Below, one piece after another: positions 5,691-9,833 of a stretch of DNA of 9,833 bases (the stretch's first letter is position 1; every line of letters starts with the position of its first letter). Under the pieces are notes generated by a model. That model saw only the letters and a program-made list of their open reading frames with translations. It had not been told where the DNA came from and searched no databases. The DNA is from Planctomycetota bacterium (GTDB lineage: Bacteria; Planctomycetota; Phycisphaerae; Sedimentisphaerales; Anaerobacaceae), in the NCBI GenBank assembly GCA_022567055.1, contig JADFHU010000148.1, forward strand, positions 1 through 9,833. Direction: 5' to 3'. The position numbers and the translations under genes are program-made.

Positions 5691-6581
5691 CTATTCAACA
5701 TTCAGTGTCTGCTCTTTGATACGGTCAATATGACACTTCATGTTCACGACCCGAGTGCCGATCTCCAAATCATTTGCCTTGCTGGCAATGGTATTGGCTT
5801 CACGCAACAATTCCTGCCCGATGAACTCGAGGCGTCGACCGGCCTGGTCGCCGTCTCCCGAACGACAGGTTTGCTCGAACTGGTGGAGGTGAGCCTCCAA
5901 GCGGGCCAGTTCCTCGGCGATATCCGAGCGTTCCGCCAGTATGGCCACTTCTCGGGCCAATGTCTCTTGGTCCAGTTCCAGTTTGGCCTCGGCAAGCAGG
6001 CCATCCACCCGTCTCTTGATTTTTTCGGCGTGCTCCTCCATGACCACCGCTCGCCGGCCACTTATAATCTCCAGATCTGCCTTGATCGCTTCACATTGAG
6101 ACTCCAGATCTGCCGCCAGGAAGCGTCCCTCCTCCGTGCGCATCTCATTAACCCGTGTCAGTGCCTCTCGTGAGAGGGCTAGAGCACCCTCGGTGATCTG
6201 CTCCCTCGTCTCTTTCGTGGGCATGGGCGCACTCACGATACCCGGTAGGTTGAGCAGGTTCGATATGTCGAAAGTGCACTCCATCTGGGCGCTCCTCTGG
6301 ATTTCTGACAATCTCTGAGTAACGCTCCGCAGCGCCTTCTCGTCAATTTCAAATAGGTCGTCCACGGCAGAACTTCGGACGCGCAACGTGTAGTTGACCG
6401 TGCCGCGCCTAAGGTGTTCCCGCAGAAGCTTTTCTATGCGTTCTTCTAGAAAGGTAACCGCCTCCGGGAGTTTTATGATGGCACGCAGATAGCGGTTGTT
6501 GACGGCCTTTATTTCCACGCTGTAGTCAACACCATTGACCTGACCACTGGCTTCTCCATACCCGGTCATGCTCTTGATCAT
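5691..6581 (-). CDS. yicC: YicC-family endoribonuclease
   Basis: YicC proteins are conserved bacterial endoribonucleases; in E. coli the protein promotes decay of the small RNA RyhB. The 296-residue length from the chosen start fits the family (E. coli has 287). The N-terminal signature MIKSMTGYGEA, the segment EIKAVNNRYL and the C-terminal DUF1732 core LEFIGQELLREANTIASKAN (within residues 248-271) are all clear, and the protein ends in the typical IKEQTLNVE. The ATG at 6581 is chosen because it begins exactly at the family signature and has AAGG 7 nt upstream (6589-6592). The frame extends to an ATG at 6671, but the extra 30 residues have no family support. It lies between secG and gmk in the operon. 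Confidence 0.94.
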   Translation of the reverse strand: MIKSMTGYGEASGQVNGVDYSVEIKAVNNRYLRAIIKLPEAVTFLEERIEKLLREHLRRGTVNYTLRVRSSAVDDLFEIDEKALRSVTQRLSEIQRSAQMECTFDISNLLNLPGIVSAPMPTKETREQITEGALALSREALTRVNEMRTEEGRFLAADLESQCEAIKADLEIISGRRAVVMEEHAEKIKRRVDGLLAEAKLELDQETLAREVAILAERSDIAEELARLEAHLHQFEQTCRSGDGDQAGRRLEFIGQELLREANTIASKANDLEIGTRVVNMKCHIDRIKEQTLNVE

Positions 6582-6629
6582 CGCGTCGCCTTTATTCTTA
6601 AGCTCGCAGTGTGCCGAAGCCATCGAGGC

Positions 6630-6657
6630 GACTCGGCCGGTGGTGGTCGGTCGAGTC
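6630..6657 (-). other. Hairpin in secG-yicC spacer
   Basis: Within the 93-bp spacer, arms 6630-6639 and 6648-6657 pair at 9 of 10 positions (GACTCGACCG and CGGCCGAGTC on the minus strand) around an 8-nt loop. No T tract follows on either strand, so it is not a standard terminator. It could slow RNA decay or polymerase between two genes needed at different levels. Confidence 0.25.
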
Positions 6658-6674
6658 TTGGACTTCTCCATAGA

Positions 6675-7046
6675 CTACTCATTGGCGTCTGTTCCGCTGC
6701 CGTTCGTTTCCGCTGTGGTCGACCCTGTATCGAGACGACTCGTGTCGATTTGCACGGCCTGCGGCATCGACGGTTCCGGTGGCTTTGTGGGGCGATAGAA
6801 CTTCGCCATGACCAGGGCCAAAACGAGAAACACGCCCACCAGGGAGATGGTTACCCAGGTGAGGAAATCCCCCGTCTTCGTTCCCAGCACGCCACCTGAT
6901 CCACCGCCACCGAATGCGGAACTGAGTCCTCCCCCTCGGCCTTTTTGAATGAGGATGATCAGAATCAGGACGATACACGTCAACACAAACAGGACAGCCA
7001 CAAGGTTCATCAGAAAACCGACTGCCAGACAGGGGAGGGATACCAT
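6675..7046 (-). CDS. secG: Preprotein translocase subunit SecG
   Basis: SecG is the small accessory subunit of the SecYEG channel in the inner membrane and helps SecA-driven export. From the chosen start it has 123 residues. Helix 1 is about 12-34, followed by the family signature IQKGRGGG (33-40), a glycine-rich cytosolic loop (GGGGSGGVLGTKTGD, about 46-60), helix 2 at about 61-83, and a hydrophilic tail rich in threonine, serine and acidic residues. I chose the ATG at 7046, which has GAGG 7 nt upstream. Another ATG two codons earlier (7052) would have the same motif only 1 nt away, and a downstream ATG (7010) would give the shortest typical N-terminus. The gene follows tpiA, as in many bacteria. 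Confidence 0.92.
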   Translation of the reverse strand: MVSLPCLAVGFLMNLVAVLFVLTCIVLILIILIQKGRGGGLSSAFGGGGSGGVLGTKTGDFLTWVTISLVGVFLVLALVMAKFYRPTKPPEPSMPQAVQIDTSRLDTGSTTAETNGSGTDANE

Positions 7047-7052
7047 AATCAT

Positions 7053-7144
7053 GCCTCAACAATTGAACTCAAATCCATAACGAATACACATCAAGCATTA
7101 CCGTCATGCCCCTCGCCGCGAGAATCCTCCCCGGCAAAGCACCG
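7053..7144. other. Spacer before secG
   Basis: This is most of the 142-bp gap between tpiA and secG. It contains the secG ribosome site and a small hairpin (CCGGG arms at 7130-7134 and 7142-7146, 7-nt loop) next to the larger inverted repeat. I found no convincing promoter, though the gap is long for this operon. Confidence 0.3.
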
Positions 7145-7195
7145 GGCTCTGTCTGAAAACCCGATCTGACGACGACGGGGTTTTCAGACAGAGCC
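7145..7195 (-). repeat. Perfect 18-bp inverted repeat at tpiA stop
   Basis: Arms 7145-7162 and 7178-7195 are exact inverted copies (GGCTCTGTCTGAAAACCC) around a 15-bp loop. The right arm reaches into the last base of the tpiA TAG stop. On the minus strand the transcript would form a strong hairpin immediately after tpiA, but GC-rich sequence and not a T run follows. It could be a transcription attenuator or RNA-protecting hairpin, or the remains of a small palindromic mobile element; the ends resemble insertion-sequence termini in style only. Confidence 0.6.
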
Positions 7196-7950
7196 TAGCC
7201 TGCCGCATCGACGATGGCTAGGAAGTCCTTGCCCTTCAGGCTTGCGCCGCCCACCAGCAGACCATCGACATCCGGTTGCTCGAGCAGTTCTGCCGCATTG
7301 CCTGGATTGGCGGAGCCGCCATACTGAATGCGCGATTCCTGCGCGAGTGAACGACCGTACAGGCCCTCCAGCGTCTTGCGGATAAACGCGTGTACTTCTT
7401 GTGCCTGTTGAGGCGCGGCCGTTTTTCCCGTGCCAATGGCCCAGCAGGGCTCATAGGCAATGGTCACGGCGGCCATTTTTTCCACTCCGACCTGTGATAA
7501 GCCCTCTTGGAGCTGCCTCTCGATGACCGCCTCGGTTTCCCCGGCCTCCCGCTGTCCCAAGAGTTCCCCGACGCACAGGATGGGCAACAGACCCCCGGAA
7601 ATCGCGGCGTGCACTTTCTTGTTGATCATTGTCTCCGCCTCACCAAACAGGTGTCTGCGCTCAGAGTGTCCCAGGATGACATAGGTGCAGCCCACTTCCT
7701 TCAGCATGGCACTGCTAATCTCTCCGGTGAATGCCCCGGTCGTTTCAAAGTGCATGTTTTGAGCGCCCACTTTCACCGCAGACCCCCTAACTGCCTCCGC
7801 CACCGCCTGCAATGAGATATGGGGCGGGCACAAGACGATATCGACACCGGCCAAGCTACCCGCGCCATCCCTGACACCCGCCGCCAACTCGACGGCCTGG
7901 GCCAGGGTGGTGTTCATCTTCCAATTGCCGGCAACCATGGAAGTGGGCAT
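7195..7950 (-). CDS. tpiA: Triosephosphate isomerase
   Basis: TpiA interconverts dihydroxyacetone phosphate and glyceraldehyde 3-phosphate in glycolysis and gluconeogenesis. The 251-residue length is standard. Catalytic residues are all visible: N9 and K11 in AGNWKMN, H95 in ILGHSERR, and E167 in AYEPCWAIGTGKTA, which also holds the mobile loop 6. The phosphate-gripping YGGSANPGN (210-218) and LLVGGASLKG (231-240) follow. The ATG has GAGG 7 nt upstream (7958-7961). It lies 48 bp after apgM, whereas pgk and tpiA are directly adjacent in many bacteria. A strong inverted repeat follows the stop. Confidence 0.97.
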   Translation of the reverse strand: MPTSMVAGNWKMNTTLAQAVELAAGVRDGAGSLAGVDIVLCPPHISLQAVAEAVRGSAVKVGAQNMHFETTGAFTGEISSAMLKEVGCTYVILGHSERRHLFGEAETMINKKVHAAISGGLLPILCVGELLGQREAGETEAVIERQLQEGLSQVGVEKMAAVTIAYEPCWAIGTGKTAAPQQAQEVHAFIRKTLEGLYGRSLAQESRIQYGGSANPGNAAELLEQPDVDGLLVGGASLKGKDFLAIVDAAG

Positions 7951-7998
7951 GGGGTTACCTCACAGTGGTGACATAGTGGAGTTAAATGCGGTGCCGGT

Positions 7999-9204
7999 TT
8001 AAGGGCCGAACTTGGTCAACTTGCCCGCGTGGGACATGGCCAGAAGCATAACCTGGGTGGCTAGGATGCTCCCGACGGAGCCTTGGCTACAGGAGCGTTC
8101 GTCGAAGGCCTTGATGCCTTCGCCCTTGGTGAGCTTGGAATGCAGCATGAACGGCACCGGATGCCAACTGTGGCTGGCCATGATTGCTGGGGTGGCGTGG
8201 TCTCCCGCCACCAGCAACACGTCGGGATTCAGCTTCCGAATCTCGGGGATCAGCGGATCCAACTCTTCCAGCCGCTTCACTTTGGCATCGAAGTCGCCAT
8301 CCTCTCCGGCGGCGTCGGCGGGCTTGTAGTGAATGAAGAAGAAGTCGTGGTCTTGGTAGTTCTGGTGCAAGGTCTCCACTTCGTCGGCGAATGTCTTGCC
8401 CGTGGGAATCACCCGCATGCCGGAAACGGTGGCCAGGCCCCGGTACATGGGGTAGGCGGCGATGCCCGCTGGGTTCAGACGGTAAACGCCGCCCATGGGA
8501 GGCAGGTTGGGAAGCTGGGCGAAACCGCGAAGCATCACCATATTTGCCCGTTCTTCTTCGGCCAGCAGTTGTTTGGCCTGGGCCAGGAAATCATTGACCA
8601 TGGCGGCAGTGCTTTCGGCCTGGGGCTCCAGGGCTTCCACCGTAAGGGGTGGTACGCCAACCACCTGGGGATCGGTCTCGGTGATCCGTTCGGAAAGGCC
8701 ATCTCCCCTCAGCCGCAGCACAAACCGGTAGTCTTGCACCGGGTAAACATTCAGCTCGACGCCGGGAACCCGGATACGGTCTAACCTTTCGCAAAGGGGA
8801 GCACTGAACTCGGTGGGGATGCGACCTGCCCGCCGGTCTACCAACAGGCCATCTCCGTCAACCAGGCAAAAGTTTCCCCGGGCCGCCACGTCGCCGGGAT
8901 TTAGCGGCGTTTCTATCCCCAGGGCCTCCAATGCGCCCCGGCCAATGATGTGTTTCAGCGGGTCGTATCCAAAAAGGGCCAGGTGGCCGGGACCGCTGCC
9001 AGGCGCCACACCGGGCAGGACCGGAGTGGTCAACCCGCAGGCGCTCTCCTGGGCCATGGCATCCAGGTTTGGCAGATGGGCCGTTTCCAATTCTGACAGG
9101 CCGGTATCGGGATGGGCTAGCCCGCCCAATCCGTCGACCACCAGCATGATGATCTTGGAGGGCGTGGATACGTAACAGTCGCGCAGTTGTTCTTGGTCAA
9201 TCAT
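7999..9204 (-). CDS. apgM: Cofactor-independent phosphoglycerate mutase, ApgM type
   Basis: ApgM interconverts 3- and 2-phosphoglycerate without 2,3-bisphosphoglycerate, using a metal-dependent phosphoserine mechanism of the alkaline phosphatase superfamily. This is the archaeal-type family, distinct from bacterial GpmI. The 401-residue protein shows the first metal ligand D24 in VVDGLGG, the nucleophile region PGSGPGHLALFGYDP with S70, GRGALEALG (88-96), and the late metal motifs KPADAAGEDGD (294-304), AGDHATPA with D335 and H336, and HSWHPVP (345-351). The archaeal consensus has His where E301 stands (DxxGH); I believe some bacterial members carry Glu, but cannot check. The ATG start has only a weak AGTAGG motif 7 nt upstream. 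It sits between pgk and tpiA, matching its pathway. Confidence 0.93.
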   Translation of the reverse strand: MIDQEQLRDCYVSTPSKIIMLVVDGLGGLAHPDTGLSELETAHLPNLDAMAQESACGLTTPVLPGVAPGSGPGHLALFGYDPLKHIIGRGALEALGIETPLNPGDVAARGNFCLVDGDGLLVDRRAGRIPTEFSAPLCERLDRIRVPGVELNVYPVQDYRFVLRLRGDGLSERITETDPQVVGVPPLTVEALEPQAESTAAMVNDFLAQAKQLLAEEERANMVMLRGFAQLPNLPPMGGVYRLNPAGIAAYPMYRGLATVSGMRVIPTGKTFADEVETLHQNYQDHDFFFIHYKPADAAGEDGDFDAKVKRLEELDPLIPEIRKLNPDVLLVAGDHATPAIMASHSWHPVPFMLHSKLTKGEGIKAFDERSCSQGSVGSILATQVMLLAMSHAGKLTKFGP

Positions 9205-9246
9205 GGTTCAGCCTACTACTAGCGGGAACTATACCCAAAAAATATC

Positions 9247-9833
9247 TTAATCGCCAGGCGGCGTTTCGGCAGGGCGAATTTCGTCGGGCAGAGCGGCAAT
9301 GCCGGGCAATTCCTTGCCCTCCATGAATTCCAATGAGGCGCCGCCGCCGGTGGATACGTGGGTCATCCGGTCCATCAGGCCCAACTCTTCGATGGCCTCG
9401 GCCGTGGAGCCGCCGCCCACCACGGTGGTCACATCCGGAAGACCAGCAATCGCGTTGGCCACCAACCGGGTGCCCTGGCTGAACCTGGGCATCTCGAACA
9501 CACCCATGGGGCCGTTCCAGATGATGGTCTTGCAACGGGCCAGGTGTTGGGAGAAATCACGGGCGGTGGCATCGCCCACGTCCATGATGTACCACCCGTC
9601 GGGAACGGCGTCTGCCGCCACCGTCTTTACCTGCGGGGCATCGGCGTCAAACCGGTCGGCCACCACCAGGTCCTGGGGCAGGTGGACTTTGATATTCGCG
9701 TTGGCGGCACGCTCCATCAATTCCCTGGCGAAATCCAAGCGGTCCGTTTCCACCGAAGACGCCCCAGTGGCGTTTCCCAGGGCGTGGAGGAAGGTCACCG
9801 ACATGCCGCCGCCGATGAAAAGGTGGTCCAGCT
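9247..9833 (-). CDS. pgk: Phosphoglycerate kinase, C-terminal part (partial)
   Basis: Pgk transfers phosphate between 1,3-bisphosphoglycerate and ADP. About 195 C-terminal codons are present; the N-terminal domain lies beyond the right edge. The visible part starts in LDHLFIGGGMSVTFLHALG and holds the nucleotide-binding domain: the interdomain-type IWNGPMGVFE, the loop VVGGGSTAEA, and STGGGASLEFMEGKELPG near the end. In most enzymes the GGG is followed by Asp, which contacts the magnesium-nucleotide; here it is Ser (codon 9406-9408). The tail PDEIRPAETPPGD is a little longer than usual. The stop is 42 bp before the apgM start, with a run of six T but no strong hairpin, so read-through into apgM is likely. 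Confidence 0.95.
   Translation of the reverse strand, partial: LDHLFIGGGMSVTFLHALGNATGASSVETDRLDFARELMERAANANIKVHLPQDLVVADRFDADAPQVKTVAADAVPDGWYIMDVGDATARDFSQHLARCKTIIWNGPMGVFEMPRFSQGTRLVANAIAGLPDVTTVVGGGSTAEAIEELGLMDRMTHVSTGGGASLEFMEGKELPGIAALPDEIRPAETPPGD

Noticed and set aside
6582..6671. N-terminal extension of yicC from the ATG at 6671
   Set aside because: The family signature MIKSMTGYG starts at 6581 with a good ribosome site; the extra 30 residues look like spacer.
8083..8784. Long plus-strand ORF of 233 residues
   Set aside because: It is antisense to apgM, which has clear family motifs throughout. The long open frame follows from the GC-rich codon pattern.
9229..9262. Possible terminator between pgk and apgM
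   Set aside because: Only a 4-bp stem (CGCC/GGCG) lies well before the run of six T, too weak and too far to call.

Overview
The window carries a bacterial housekeeping region. The lineage guess rests on remembered family signatures, not on a search. A CoaC/CoaB pair encoded as two separate genes, the SecG glycine-rich loop, the RpoZ sequence and the guanylate kinase form lacking the usual RPGE motif all resemble Planctomycetota proteins, possibly Phycisphaerae-like. I hold this as likely, not proven.

Layout. Positions 1-94 are unassigned. Two near-identical elements of about 180 bp (95-274 and 1079-1257) lie in direct orientation around one plus-strand gene for a YqaA/DedA-type membrane protein (355-1023). 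Each has terminal inverted repeats of about 25 bp, so they look like MITEs. The second copy abuts the stop codon of murA (1258-2526, minus). A divergent 166-bp spacer, with promoter-like motifs for both strands, separates murA from a plus-strand CPBP/CAAX-type intramembrane protease (2693-3538). That gene ends only 4 bp from the end of coaB.

From 3543 to the right edge, every gene is on the minus strand and reads leftward: pgk (partial), apgM, tpiA, secG, yicC, gmk, rpoZ, coaC, coaB. Short spacers and Shine-Dalgarno motifs at a regular 7-9 nt spacing suggest one long operon or a few overlapping transcription units. Pgk, ApgM and TpiA form a glycolysis/gluconeogenesis block. SecG serves protein export. 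YicC, Gmk and RpoZ concern RNA turnover, GTP supply and RNA polymerase. CoaC and CoaB carry out the two middle steps of coenzyme A synthesis.

I found no phage, CRISPR, toxin-antitoxin or defence system, and no clear new multi-gene system. The signals most worth checking are the MITE pair around yqaA, a solo 16-bp MITE end between rpoZ and gmk, a perfect 18-bp inverted repeat at the tpiA stop, and residue changes at ligand positions in Pgk, ApgM and Gmk.
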